DNA from: Prevotellaceae bacterium UBA1726 | GTDB taxonomy: Bacteria > Bacteroidota > Bacteroidia > Bacteroidales > Bacteroidaceae | Length of the DNA: 64,000 nt | Assembly (NCBI GenBank): GCA_002316005.1 | Contig: DCIM01000063.1 | Location: 1-64,000, forward strand | Direction: 5' to 3' | In this document: in pieces, positions 8,128 through 16,288 of the stretch | How positions within the stretch are numbered: the stretch's first letter is position 1 | How the letters are laid out: each line of letters opens with the position of its first letter | The notes under the pieces: model-generated | Told to the model about the DNA's origin: nothing | Seen by the model: only the letters and a program-made list of their open reading frames with translations | Database searches by the model: none | Position numbers and translations under genes: made by a program

Positions 8128-8903
8128 TTTAGGTTATGTTTAACGATTTCTTGTAGTGTTCTAAGGTTCTCCTCGTTATTGGCGGCGAGCACTCCCGTTG
8201 GTTGTGTCAACGGCAGTTCTTCAGCCTGGAGGTTTGACAATACTCCACCAGCTTCTGTCAGTATGAGCGATGCTGCGGCGAAGTCCCATGGTGAGAGGAG
8301 ATACTCGAAATAGAGTTCACAGCGTCCCATAGCGAGATAGCAAATCTCTGGTGCTGCTGCTCCAAATCGGCGAATGTCATTGCATCTCTTGAAGGTATCG
8401 ACGATGATTCGCGAGCATACATCTGTGTATTCCTTATGATATACTGCGAGGGCTGTGCACATGATACTGTTGGCAAAAGGCCGATCGCTTACATGAATCT
8501 GCCGTCCGTTGAGGAATGCTCCCCTTCCCTTCTCTGCCCAGAACATCTCACCTGCCATCACCACATAGACAACGCTCTTCACCATCTCGCTGCCGTGCTT
8601 CAGTCCCACACAGATTGCTGAATGCTGTATGTCACGACTGTAGTTAGCTGTGCCGTCGATTGGGTCGATAATCCAAGTGTACTCATGACTGGTGTCGATC
8701 ATGTCCTCTTCCTCACAGAGGAATCCGCTGCCTGGCAGGAGGAGTGCCAATTCCTTACAGAGGAAATTTTGCACTGCCACATCGTTCGAGGTCACGATGT
8801 TCGAAAAGCCGTCTTTCTGTTGAATGTCGAACAAGTCGGTTTTCATCAGTTCGGCAGCCTTCCGAACAATATCAATGACTGATTCTATCCTTATTTCTTC
8901 CAT
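8124..8903 (-). CDS. Inositol monophosphatase-family phosphatase
   Basis: About 259 residues from the ATG at 8903; a TTG three codons upstream is less likely. It has the family's metal-binding motifs: GFLCEEEDMI (the E of the GEE motif), DPIDGTANY (metal site 1), and near the C-terminus SPWDFAAASLILTEAGG (metal site 2). Relatives dephosphorylate inositol phosphates, 3'-phosphoadenosine phosphates (CysQ) or sugar phosphates. No sulfur-assimilation gene is nearby, so CysQ is not supported by context. It is the first gene of the leftward hydrolase operon, with its own promoter at 8923-8930. Confidence 0.85.
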   Translation of the reverse strand: MEEIRIESVIDIVRKAAELMKTDLFDIQQKDGFSNIVTSNDVAVQNFLCKELALLLPGSGFLCEEEDMIDTSHEYTWIIDPIDGTANYSRDIQHSAICVGLKHGSEMVKSVVYVVMAGEMFWAEKGRGAFLNGRQIHVSDRPFANSIMCTALAVYHKEYTDVCSRIIVDTFKRCNDIRRFGAAAPEICYLAMGRCELYFEYLLSPWDFAAASLILTEAGGVLSNLQAEELPLTQPTGVLAANNEENLRTLQEIVKHNLK

Positions 8904-8922
8904 AAAAGTCAATTTTGCTATG

Positions 8923-8930
8923 CAAAGATA
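8923..8930 (-). promoter_or_regulatory. Promoter -7 element (TATCTTTG) for the phosphatase operon
   Basis: Minus-strand TATCTTTG matches TAnnTTTG exactly, 20 bp upstream of the ATG at 8903. It is divergent from the acyl-CoA synthetase promoter 23 bp away. Confidence 0.65.
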
Positions 8931-8952
8931 TAAAAAATTAAGGAATTCTTGC

Positions 8953-8960
8953 TATCTTTG
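8953..8960 (+). promoter_or_regulatory. Promoter -7 element (TATCTTTG) for the acyl-CoA synthetase gene
   Basis: Exact match to TAnnTTTG, 26 bp before the ATG at 8986. No clear -33 TTTG is seen. Confidence 0.65.
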
Positions 8961-8985
8961 CAAAAAATATCTACAAACAAAGAAT

Positions 8986-10875
8986 ATGGCAAAGAAAACT
9001 ATCATTGATGTATTTGAGAACTCCGCAAAGGTTTACGCGAACAACGTGTTCCTGAAGGAGAAGGTTGATAATGTATGGCAGGACACTACTTATGCTGAAG
9101 TTCAGCAGTTGGTCTATCGTCTTGGTGCGGGCCTCCAGGCTCTTGGCGTAAAGAAGGACGACAAACTGGCTCTGCTTTCCGAGGGTCGAAACCTGTGGAT
9201 TGTTTCTGAGTTGGCAATGTTCTACGCTGGTGGTGTGAATGTGCCACTGAGCATCAAGCTCGAGGAGAGCAACGACCTGCTGTTCCGCATGCAGCATGGC
9301 GATGTGAAGTTCATCATTGTCAGTGGTCGTCAGTTGCGTAAGGTTCGCCAGATTCGCAGTCAGTTGCCTCTTGTCGAGAAGGTCATCATCTTCGATGCTC
9401 AGGACACCTACAAGGAGGGCGAAATCTTCGTTGAGGATGTTATGAAATTAGGTGACAAATTCCTCAGCGAACATACAATGGAGGAATTCCTTGCTGTGGG
9501 ACAGTCAATCCAGAACGACGACCTTGCCACCATCACCTATACCTCGGGTACTACTGCCGATCCAAAGGGAGTGTCGCTCACTCATCGCAACTATACAGCC
9601 AATGTTGAACAGGGACTCTCTCGCGTCAATATCGATTCTACTTGGCGTCAGTTGATCATCCTCCCTCTTGACCACTGCTTTGCTCATGTCGTGGGATTCT
9701 ATATCATGATGCATCAAGGTGCCATGGCTGCTACTGTTCCTCAGGGTAAATCTCCAGTTGAAGCTTTGAAGAATATCCCATTGAGTATCAAGGAAATAAA
9801 ACCTCACCTCATCCTCTCCGTTCCAGCCCTTGCAAAGAGTTTCAAGAAGAGCATTGAACAGAGTATCAGTAAGCAAGGGCCTGTTGTTGAACGACTCTTC
9901 GAATGGGGTAAGGCTACCCGTCAGTGCTACTATGGCGAGAGTTGTCTCGACCCAAAGGGATGGCGTATTGTGCTGAAGCCATTGGTATCGCTTTTCGACA
10001 AGATTCTTTTTAATAAGGTACGTGAGAGTTTCGGTGGCTGTCTGCGATTCTTCGTTGGTGGCGGAGCCCTTCTCGATAAGGATCTGCAGAAGTTCTATAT
10101 CGGTATTGGTCTGCCAATGTTCCAGGGCTATGGACTCTCAGAAGCCACACCAATTATCTCAACAAATGCTCCTACCTATTTCCGTTTCGGATCGTCGGGT
10201 AAACTCGTAGAACCACTGGAGTTGAAGATATGTGACGAGAAGGGAAACGAACTGCCTCTCGGTCAGCAAGGCGAGATTGTTGTCAAGGGCGAGAATGTCA
10301 TGGCGGGCTACTGGAAGAACCCTACCGCCACTGCCGATACCGTTCGCGACGGTTGGCTCTACACGGGCGACCTTGGATATATGAACCACGAGGGACTGCT
10401 CTATGTCATGGGCCGTTTCAAGAGTCTCTTGATCTCGTCTGATGGTGAGAAGTATTCGCCAGAGGGTATTGAAGAGGCTTTGGTTCAGCTTTGTCCTGCC
10501 ATCGACCAGGTGATGCTCTACAACAACCAGAGTCCTACCACCTCTGCACTTGTTGTTCCAAACCGTCAGTACTTGCAGCAGTCGTTCGACCTCAACACCG
10601 AGGAAGGCCGTCGCGGTGCTCTTCAGGAAATCAACGCCGAGATTGCCCGTTTCAAGAAGGGTGGCGATTTGCAGGAGATGTTCCCTGACCGCTGGTTGCC
10701 AAGTACCATCGGTGTGCTGAAGGAACCATTCTCCGAGCAGAATCAGATGATCAACTCCACCATGAAGATGGTTCGTGGCAAGATTGAGAAAGCCTACGCC
10801 GAGCGTCTCGTCTATATCTACACCGCTGAGGGCAAGGTCCTCGACAACGAGCAGAATCTCGCCGCCCTGGCATAA
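8986..10875 (+). CDS. AMP-forming long-chain acyl-CoA synthetase
   Basis: 629 residues from ATG 8986 (MAKKTIIDVFENSAKVYANN). The upstream in-frame extension crosses the promoter region and the divergent gene, so it was not used. The protein has the ANL-superfamily signature ITYTSGTTADPKGVSLTHRN (P-loop), the A5-type motif FQGYGLSEATPII, WLYTGDLGYM and GRFKSLLISSDGEKYSPEGI, in the standard order. Such enzymes join fatty acids to CoA via an acyl-adenylate, feeding phospholipid synthesis or beta-oxidation. Length and motif layout fit FadD/FAA-type ligases. It is transcribed alone, with a promoter at 8953 and a terminator at 10907. Confidence 0.9.
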   Translation: MAKKTIIDVFENSAKVYANNVFLKEKVDNVWQDTTYAEVQQLVYRLGAGLQALGVKKDDKLALLSEGRNLWIVSELAMFYAGGVNVPLSIKLEESNDLLFRMQHGDVKFIIVSGRQLRKVRQIRSQLPLVEKVIIFDAQDTYKEGEIFVEDVMKLGDKFLSEHTMEEFLAVGQSIQNDDLATITYTSGTTADPKGVSLTHRNYTANVEQGLSRVNIDSTWRQLIILPLDHCFAHVVGFYIMMHQGAMAATVPQGKSPVEALKNIPLSIKEIKPHLILSVPALAKSFKKSIEQSISKQGPVVERLFEWGKATRQCYYGESCLDPKGWRIVLKPLVSLFDKILFNKVRESFGGCLRFFVGGGALLDKDLQKFYIGIGLPMFQGYGLSEATPIISTNAPTYFRFGSSGKLVEPLELKICDEKGNELPLGQQGEIVVKGENVMAGYWKNPTATADTVRDGWLYTGDLGYMNHEGLLYVMGRFKSLLISSDGEKYSPEGIEEALVQLCPAIDQVMLYNNQSPTTSALVVPNRQYLQQSFDLNTEEGRRGALQEINAEIARFKKGGDLQEMFPDRWLPSTIGVLKEPFSEQNQMINSTMKMVRGKIEKAYAERLVYIYTAEGKVLDNEQNLAALA

Positions 10876-10906
10876 GCCTAAGGACTAAATATCAACTTTA
10901 TAAAGG

Positions 10907-10936
10907 TCGACTCTCATCACGAGGGTCGATTTTTTG
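10907..10936 (+). terminator. Rho-independent terminator after the acyl-CoA synthetase gene
   Basis: TCGACTCTC pairs with GAGGGTCGA (one G-T pair) around ATCAC, followed by six T. Confidence 0.85.
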
Positions 10937-11081
10937 TTTTCAACATTTTATATTATGAGCATATACGAACACTTGGGCGGTGTGTATCACTACTACCACC
11001 ATCTATTAGTAATATAGGAGATATTCAATCCGTTTGCAAGGATTTTACCGATTTTTTTTAAGAAGTAAGAAATCTATTTGG

Positions 11082-11280
11082 CACGACCACGCGACAGACG
11101 CGACAAACGCGACAAAGGTTTTTGAAATTCACGACCTTCGACAAGGAGAAAGTGTAAGGGTTTTATATTTAATATAAATATTAAATATAAGTTATTATAT
11201 ACCCCCTTATTTCTACCCTTTTACCCCTGAAAAATGAAAATGTCATTGTCGCGTTTGTCGCGTCTGTCGCGTCAATCGTG
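11082..11280. repeat. Inverted pair of triple 9-bp iterons
   Basis: The left array, 11090-11116, is CGCGACAGA-CGCGACAAA then CGCGACAAA: three 9-bp units. The right array, 11246-11271, carries the same units in the opposite orientation. The arms match perfectly for 27 bp (11089-11115 against 11246-11272), and the match extends to an outer CACGA/TCGTG pair. About 130 bp separates them, centred on an AT-rich palindrome. The layout recalls Rep-binding iterons or a transfer/replication origin; it could also be a relic of one. Confidence 0.85.
11163..11190. repeat. AT-only palindrome between the iteron arrays
   Basis: TTATATTTAATA (11163-11174), loop TAAA, TATTAAATATAA (11179-11190): perfect 12-bp arms made only of A and T, midway between the GC-rich iteron arms. 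It would melt easily, as expected of a DNA-unwinding element. Confidence 0.8.
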
Positions 11281-11412
11281 AGACAACTCATAGGCATGAG
11301 AGCTCACTTCGCGGAATAAATATTTACAACAACGGCATATGACAAACTCAATGCTGATTTCATGAAGTCATTTCATTGATTTTACCTCATCATTTCAATG
11401 GAATGACATGAT

Positions 11413-11448
11413 AAAAACGCCGTTTTCACACTGTCATTTCAGCGTTTT
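11413..11448 (-). terminator. Rho-independent terminator of the DMT transporter gene
   Basis: On the minus strand AAAACGC pairs with GCGTTTT and is followed by further T. The 5' arm overlaps the stop codon of the transporter gene. Confidence 0.6.
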
Positions 11449-12364
11449 AATGACTGCCAATCCAGATGCAGAGCATGCCGAGGAGGACGAGGAACATGTC
11501 GAAGGCTTTCGCGCGGAGGTTCTTCTCGCGGAAAATCATTGCGCCGAAGAGGAAACTGACAACAACACTGCCACGGCGGATCATTGAGACAATACTGATC
11601 ATAGCGCCGTCCTGGCTGAGCGAGAAGAAATAGGCAAAGTCGGCCAGGCAGATGAATAATGATATGCCAAGGATTGCACAATGCCAATGGAACGGAGTAC
11701 TGCTCTTGCGCTTCGGATACCACAGCGTCATCATGGCAATGCCCATGAGAAAACACTGATAGATGTTGAACCACGACTGTACCATCATCTTGTCAAGCCC
11801 TACTCCACCGTTTTCAGGCATAGCCATGAGAAACTTGTCATACAACCCGCTAATTGCACCAAGCACGGCAGCAAGAATGAGGCAATAAATCCAACGGTTA
11901 TGAGTGAAACGGATACCCTCCTTCTTTCCGCTACGACTCAATAAGAAGAACGAAAGGATTGCCAGCAATACACCCACCCACTGCCAGAGGTTGAGATGTT
12001 CGCCAAAGACAAGCATAGCACCCACCAGCACCATGACAGGACGAGTGGCGTTGATAGGGCCAACAATGGTGATAGGCAGATTCTTTATGGCGATATAGCC
12101 GAAAATCCACGAAGAAAGTACTATAAGGCTCTTGAGCATTATCCACTTGTGGCATTCCCAACCGCCTTGGGCTACATGGAACATACTTCCGTCCAACCAG
12201 TCGGTATTAGCCGAAACGAAGATGAAAGGCAGGAAAAATATTGAGCAAAACAAGGTGTTGAGGAACAACACCGGAATGACGGGATTGTCCTTCAACGAGA
12301 GTTTCTTGAACACATCGTAGAAGCCAAGAAGGCAAGCAGAAGTAAAAGCAAGAAGTAACCACAT
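11447..12364 (-). CDS. EamA/DMT-family transporter
   Basis: 305 residues from ATG 12364 (MWLLLAFTSACLLGFYDVFK). A GTG three codons upstream lies inside a dispersed repeat and is less likely. The protein is almost entirely membrane segments, about ten, in two EamA-like halves (conserved GPINATRPVMVLVGAMLVFG in the first; SMIRRGSVVVSFLFGAMIFR in the second). Family members export amino acids, nucleobases or sugars by drug/metabolite-type transport; the substrate is not visible. It is the last gene before the iteron block and is separated from truA upstream by only the repeat at 12367-12406. Confidence 0.82.
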   Translation of the reverse strand: MWLLLAFTSACLLGFYDVFKKLSLKDNPVIPVLFLNTLFCSIFFLPFIFVSANTDWLDGSMFHVAQGGWECHKWIMLKSLIVLSSWIFGYIAIKNLPITIVGPINATRPVMVLVGAMLVFGEHLNLWQWVGVLLAILSFFLLSRSGKKEGIRFTHNRWIYCLILAAVLGAISGLYDKFLMAMPENGGVGLDKMMVQSWFNIYQCFLMGIAMMTLWYPKRKSSTPFHWHCAILGISLFICLADFAYFFSLSQDGAMISIVSMIRRGSVVVSFLFGAMIFREKNLRAKAFDMFLVLLGMLCIWIGSH

Positions 12365-12366
12365 AT

Positions 12367-12406
12367 GGCCCACCCAAGCCCTCCCAAAGGGAGGGATGTT
12401 AAAATG
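12367..12406 (+). repeat. Dispersed palindromic repeat, single half unit
   Basis: GGCCCACCCAAGCCCTCCC followed by AAAGGGAGGGATGTTAAAATG. The core GCCCTCCC-AAA-GGGAGGG is a hairpin. Near-identical to 63765-63803 and, reversed, to 53124-53158. It fills most of the gap between the transporter start codon and the truA stop. Confidence 0.8.
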
Positions 12407-12426
12407 ATAATTAGATAATAAAGATA

Positions 12427-13167
12427 CTACTGTCCATATTCAACTTTCTCGAGGAAAAGGGCATTGCCCGGCATTGATTCGCCGGCTTCGGTGCGCTTCT
12501 TTCCAGCAACCACAGCATCGAACTCCTCGATTGTCATTCGACCACGACCAACCTCAACCAATGTACCTACAACGGCACGAACCATATTGCGGAGGAAACG
12601 GTTGGCTGCAATGACAAAATGCCAACTATGGTCGGAATCCTGAACCCAACGAGCCTCCATGACATTGCAGAGAGTGGTCTTCACATCAGAATGACTCTTG
12701 CAAAACGCCCCGAAATCCTCAACAGTGAGCAGATGACTCGCAGCCTCGTTCATCTTCTGGAAATCGAGATCCCAATGAAGCTGATATGAATATTGGCGTA
12801 GGAAAGGATCCTTGCGCGTGTGTACATAATAATGATATGTGCGCTTTGTAGCCGAGAATCGCGCATGAAGGTCGTTGTCAACCTTCTCCACTCGGTCAAC
12901 GGAAATATCGCGCGGAAGGATTCGGTTCAATCTATATGCCAGCTGCTTGCAATCGGCATTCTCGTCGTCAAGGTCGAAGTGAGCAGCCATCTGACGGGCA
13001 TGAACACCAGCATCAGTACGCCCAGCACCAACTACCTCCATCTCGCGGCGGAGAATGGCTGAGAGAGCATGCTGGAGTTCTTCCTGAACGGAATTGCCGT
13101 TAGGCTGAATCTGCCAACCGTGATAGGCAGTACCGTCGTAACTGAAATAAACGAAATATCTTTGCAT
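12427..13167 (-). CDS. truA: tRNA pseudouridine(38-40) synthase TruA
   Basis: 246 residues from ATG 13167 (MQRYFVYFSYDGTAYHGWQI); the longer in-frame extension lacks conservation. The catalytic-Asp motif is present (VVGAGRTDAGVHARQMAAHF), with the N-terminal SYDGTAYHGWQ and the C-terminal RFLRNMVRAVVGTLVEVGRG typical of TruA. The enzyme converts uridines 38-40 in the anticodon stem of many tRNAs. It lies 61 bp downstream of the Spy-like gene and could be read from the envelope operon or from its own promoter, which is not evident. Confidence 0.95.
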   Translation of the reverse strand: MQRYFVYFSYDGTAYHGWQIQPNGNSVQEELQHALSAILRREMEVVGAGRTDAGVHARQMAAHFDLDDENADCKQLAYRLNRILPRDISVDRVEKVDNDLHARFSATKRTYHYYVHTRKDPFLRQYSYQLHWDLDFQKMNEAASHLLTVEDFGAFCKSHSDVKTTLCNVMEARWVQDSDHSWHFVIAANRFLRNMVRAVVGTLVEVGRGRMTIEEFDAVVAGKKRTEAGESMPGNALFLEKVEYGQ

Positions 13168-13228
13168 TCTTATGTTTCCAAAAAATACGGCGAGAAAAAT
13201 CTCTCCCGCCGCATTTATCATTTATCCT

Positions 13229-13756
13229 TTAGTTTTTCTTATTACCCTGGGGACCACCATTACGAAGACCTCTGCGAGGACCGCCCCAATGGCCCATGCC
13301 CTTGCCACGCTGTGACTCCTGTACCTTACGGAAAGCCTCGCGATGGAACTCCTCCTCAGCACGCTTCACTTTGATGAGCTTCGTTGCAGGCACCACCTTG
13401 AGCATCTTAAGCGTATAGGTTTGTTCAATCTTCTTAATCTGCACTTCCGACTCAGCAAAGTTCTTCATTGCATCAGCACATTCCTGCTCAGTTGTCGGAC
13501 GACCTTTCATCTTCTTGGCATTAGCCTCCATGATGGCAGTGGTCTTCTTGCGCAACTCGCGGAAGAGAGGAAGGAACTTCGCTGCCTCAGCCTGAGTGAA
13601 GCCAGCACCTTTCACAACATACTGCTCGAGCTGCTGCTCAAACTTCTGTGGATCGAATGTCTTTTGATCCTTCGCCTGACCTTTATTTCCCTGAGCCGAC
13701 ACAGCAACAGCAGCAAATACCATGCAGAAAATCAATAATAGTTTACGCATAATCAT
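13229..13756 (-). CDS. Spy/CpxP-like periplasmic protein
   Basis: About 175 residues from ATG 13756 (13750 is also possible). It has a signal peptide (LLLIFCMVFAAVAVSAQ). The mature part is charged and helical, with FTQAEAAKFLPLFRELRKKT and a second helix rich in Lys/Glu, and ends in a Gly/Arg-rich tail (GGPRRGLRNGGPQGNKKN). This resembles the small LTxxQ-type Spy/CpxP chaperones that Bacteroidetes place behind ECF sigma genes. It is the third gene after the sigma factor, following a small membrane protein. A role in sensing or buffering envelope stress is inferred from family and context. Confidence 0.62.
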   Translation of the reverse strand: MIMRKLLLIFCMVFAAVAVSAQGNKGQAKDQKTFDPQKFEQQLEQYVVKGAGFTQAEAAKFLPLFRELRKKTTAIMEANAKKMKGRPTTEQECADAMKNFAESEVQIKKIEQTYTLKMLKVVPATKLIKVKRAEEEFHREAFRKVQESQRGKGMGHWGGPRRGLRNGGPQGNKKN

Positions 13757-13769
13757 TGTCCCTTTCTTT

Positions 13770-14138
13770 TTATTGCTGCAACATGTAAGTGTACATGTCA
13801 TCCTTGTCGAGCATGATGTAATCAGATGAGTTCTCGTCGTAGTTGCTGAGCATCTCGTGGAACTCAGCCGACTCAGCGAGCGACATATTGGCAGGATCGT
13901 TTGCAGAAACCTTGTGCAACCATACGGTTACGCCACAGATAGCCACACAGACAGAGGCTGCAGCTGTGATGATTGGCATCATAGCACGGCGACGAGGAGT
14001 CATAGGAATGACCTTCGCAGTCTGTTCTGGAAGCGCATCCATCACATTCTTCTGCAACTGCTCGAAGTAGCCTTCAGGCACAGTGAATGGAGTCTGGCGT
14101 CCGAACTTTTTCTCTATATGTTCTTCTGTTTTTGCCAT
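13770..14138 (-). CDS. Small single-pass membrane protein, possible anti-sigma-like partner
   Basis: 122 residues. The N-terminal ~50 are soluble and basic (FGRQTPFTVPEGYFEQLQKN is the start typical of this Bacteroidetes family). One membrane helix follows (MMPIITAAASVCVAICGVTVWL), then an acidic tail with many Asp/Glu (YDENSSDYIMLDKDDMYTYM). It sits 46 bp after the ECF sigma gene and 13 bp before the Spy-like gene. One membrane span and the position suggest a sigma-interacting protein, but no classical zinc anti-sigma motif is present. Confidence 0.6.
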   Translation of the reverse strand: MAKTEEHIEKKFGRQTPFTVPEGYFEQLQKNVMDALPEQTAKVIPMTPRRRAMMPIITAAASVCVAICGVTVWLHKVSANDPANMSLAESAEFHEMLSNYDENSSDYIMLDKDDMYTYMLQQ

Positions 14139-14184
14139 AATATTTTGTTTTTACGCAATTTTGACTATAAAAAAAGAAAATGGT

Positions 14185-14727
14185 TTAATCGTGTTTATTA
14201 AAATAATCCTCAATTTTTTTGACAGCAAGATGATAAGAGGCTTTCAGGGCTCCTTCGGAGGTGCCAAGAATCTTGCTCATCTCAGAGTATTTCATCTCTT
14301 CGTAGTAGCGCAGTGTGAACACCGTCTTCTGCACATCGGGCAGTCTGGATATGGCCTCCTGAAGTTGCGCCTGTGTCTCGTCGCCATCAAAGAACTCATC
14401 TGCCATCAACTGGTTTGCCACTACCGGATCATCATCGGCACTGATACCTTGAAGTTTCTGTTTCTTACGAAGGAAATCAAGCGCTTCGTTGATGGCGATA
14501 CGGCTAAGCCATGTTGAAATCTTTGATTTATTCTCGAATTCGCCAAGGTTCATCCATGCCTTGATTAGGGCATTCTGAACAATATCGTTGGTATCGTCGT
14601 GAGAAATGACAATACGACGCACCTGCCAGTATAGTTTTTCGCTATACAGGCCCACGAGCATCTCAAAACCCTGTCGGACGGTGGTTTCGTTGCTCAATAG
14701 TCGCATCATTTCTTTTTCGCGATCCAT
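14185..14727 (-). CDS. ECF-type RNA polymerase sigma factor
   Basis: 180 residues. Region 2 is seen in YSEKLYWQVRRIVISHDDTN, DIVQNALIKAWMNLGEFENK and STWLSRIAINEALDFLRKKQ. Region 4 is seen in LPDVQKTVFTLRYYEEMKYS followed by EMSKILGTSEGALKASYHLA. The 50-residue linker and the size fit the RpoE-like group common in Bacteroidetes. It lies 7 bp after the L,D-transpeptidase gene, so wall synthesis and stress control are co-transcribed. The target regulon is unknown. Confidence 0.9.
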   Translation of the reverse strand: MDREKEMMRLLSNETTVRQGFEMLVGLYSEKLYWQVRRIVISHDDTNDIVQNALIKAWMNLGEFENKSKISTWLSRIAINEALDFLRKKQKLQGISADDDPVVANQLMADEFFDGDETQAQLQEAISRLPDVQKTVFTLRYYEEMKYSEMSKILGTSEGALKASYHLAVKKIEDYFNKHD

Positions 14728-14734
14728 AGGTTTT

Positions 14735-16276
14735 TTATCGGTAATTGTTCAATCTGCTCGCCATCACGCGGTCATAGCCATAGACATCGGCATATCGACG
14801 CAAGTTTCCATCTGGCATCAAATACATTGTATAATATGTGATGAAAAGAGGCACCTGAGGTTTAATGTCGAGGTAGCGAATTATCTTGGATTTGTCAATT
14901 TTTTGCATTTCCTGCTCAGCGCCATCGGCTGGAACACGAGTACGCATCTCCATTGAATACTTTATCTTTTCGAGTGTTTTCTCGTCTTTGTCGTCAAGCA
15001 GGAACTGCGCCAGTTCGTAAGGTTTTTCGACACGAATGCAACCATGGCTCGCACTACGATCATCACGCCCGAAGGTACTCTTGTTCGAAGTGTCGTGAAG
15101 ATAGATTGAGAAATTGTTCTGGAAGCGGAATATTATCCTGCCAAGGGCATTACCTTCGCCACCCTCCTGGAAGCACTTGTAAGCACCCGATCGGAAAGCA
15201 GAAGCTGAGACATGATGAGGAGTGAGCAGTTTACCTGTTGACTTCTCCTTCACACAGTAATGATTGCGCGCGAAATAAGCCGAGTCGCCGGCATGTGCGG
15301 CAATGTCCTTCTTAACAATCGAGAATGGCATAACCCACTGCGGATTGAGGTCCATTCGCATGATATTACTATTGAGAAGCGGCGTCTTTGTCTTGCCACT
15401 GCCACACACCACCTTCATCTCGAGGATATCGCCCTTGTCGAAGGCAATGAGTTCGTAGGAAGGCACATTCACCACGATGTACTTATCGTGATTGTAGTGA
15501 TAGTCCTCATTACGCCAGCGGCAACGCTCCATATTGACCAGTATTCGCTCACGCTCATAGCCAGTTGAGGCAGGAAGCATCGCCTTGAGTTTCTTGTAGA
15601 GTTCGTTCTGAGGTTCAGCATCGCGAAGCATCTCCGGCACACTATCGCTTGACACCTTGCCGAGAAGACTGACATACTCCTCGTTGTTCAGCACCTTTGT
15701 GTGGACATCATACAACTGGCGGAAAATGGTGTGGAGGGTATCATCGGCATCACGGTCAAGGCGATTGAACACCTTGTGAGGGTTTATAAATCCGTAGCGC
15801 TGACCGCAGTAATAACGCAGAAAAGCCTTAGTGAGATTATAGTCAAGTCGAGAGGCAACTGTATTGATGTCGTTGGCATCGTCGAATTCAAGGTTACGCA
15901 TTCTGTTCAAGTCGCGCTCAATCTGAGCCGAACGGAAATGAACAGGCGAGAAACCAATCTCGTCCACCTTATTAATATATTTAAGGAGAGTATCGGCCTG
16001 CGAACGCACACCATAGCGATCGACCCACAGAAGGGCCTCAGTAGAAAGATAATGAGTGCGTGTTTGCTGATCGGCAGAGGTAGTGTCCTTATCAGCTTTC
16101 ACAAGACGGCCCAGGCACTCGTTGATTTTCAGTTTGCTGAACTTATACTCATCAACACGGAGGGCATCAAAATCGGAAAGCTGAAGATTGGCGTTTGTAT
16201 TAAAATGATTTTCGTGGCACGCAGAAAAACCGCATACCACGAAAACTATAAGGATAAGTTTTGAAAACGCCTTCAA
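14735..16276 (-). CDS. L,D-transpeptidase (YcbB-like) lipoprotein
   Basis: 513 residues. The only usable start is a TTG at 16276: an in-frame stop lies five codons upstream, and the next codons already encode the lipoprotein signal (LILIVFVVCGFSAC). A scaffold-type domain fills roughly residues 40-230. The YkuD catalytic domain follows, with YELIAFDKGDILEMKVVCG and the active-site motif SASHGCIRVEKPYELAQFLL. Such enzymes make 3-3 peptidoglycan cross-links or anchor proteins to the wall. The gene is 12 bp after a small CTD-like gene and 7 bp before the ECF sigma gene. Confidence 0.87.
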   Translation of the reverse strand: MKAFSKLILIVFVVCGFSACHENHFNTNANLQLSDFDALRVDEYKFSKLKINECLGRLVKADKDTTSADQQTRTHYLSTEALLWVDRYGVRSQADTLLKYINKVDEIGFSPVHFRSAQIERDLNRMRNLEFDDANDINTVASRLDYNLTKAFLRYYCGQRYGFINPHKVFNRLDRDADDTLHTIFRQLYDVHTKVLNNEEYVSLLGKVSSDSVPEMLRDAEPQNELYKKLKAMLPASTGYERERILVNMERCRWRNEDYHYNHDKYIVVNVPSYELIAFDKGDILEMKVVCGSGKTKTPLLNSNIMRMDLNPQWVMPFSIVKKDIAAHAGDSAYFARNHYCVKEKSTGKLLTPHHVSASAFRSGAYKCFQEGGEGNALGRIIFRFQNNFSIYLHDTSNKSTFGRDDRSASHGCIRVEKPYELAQFLLDDKDEKTLEKIKYSMEMRTRVPADGAEQEMQKIDKSKIIRYLDIKPQVPLFITYYTMYLMPDGNLRRYADVYGYDRVMASRLNNYR

Positions 16277-16288
16277 AACAAACTTTGT

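Larger units (their letters stand above)
10937..11412. other. Gene-free block containing an iteron-like palindromic structure
   Basis: No credible gene. A 20-codon ATG frame at 10955 is too short to call. The block is dominated by the inverted iteron arrays and AT-rich palindrome listed below, then AT-rich sequence with several TCATTTCA-type motifs (11366-11440). Confidence 0.7.

Noticed and set aside
8124..8903. Naming the phosphatase cysQ
   Set aside because: Family motifs do not separate CysQ from other inositol-phosphatase relatives, and no sulfate-assimilation gene is nearby.
10955..11017. 20-codon frame MSIYEHLGGVYHYYHHLLVI, slightly like the start of TnpV-type transposon proteins
   Set aside because: Far too short and with no downstream continuation in any frame; similarity is by eye and could be chance.
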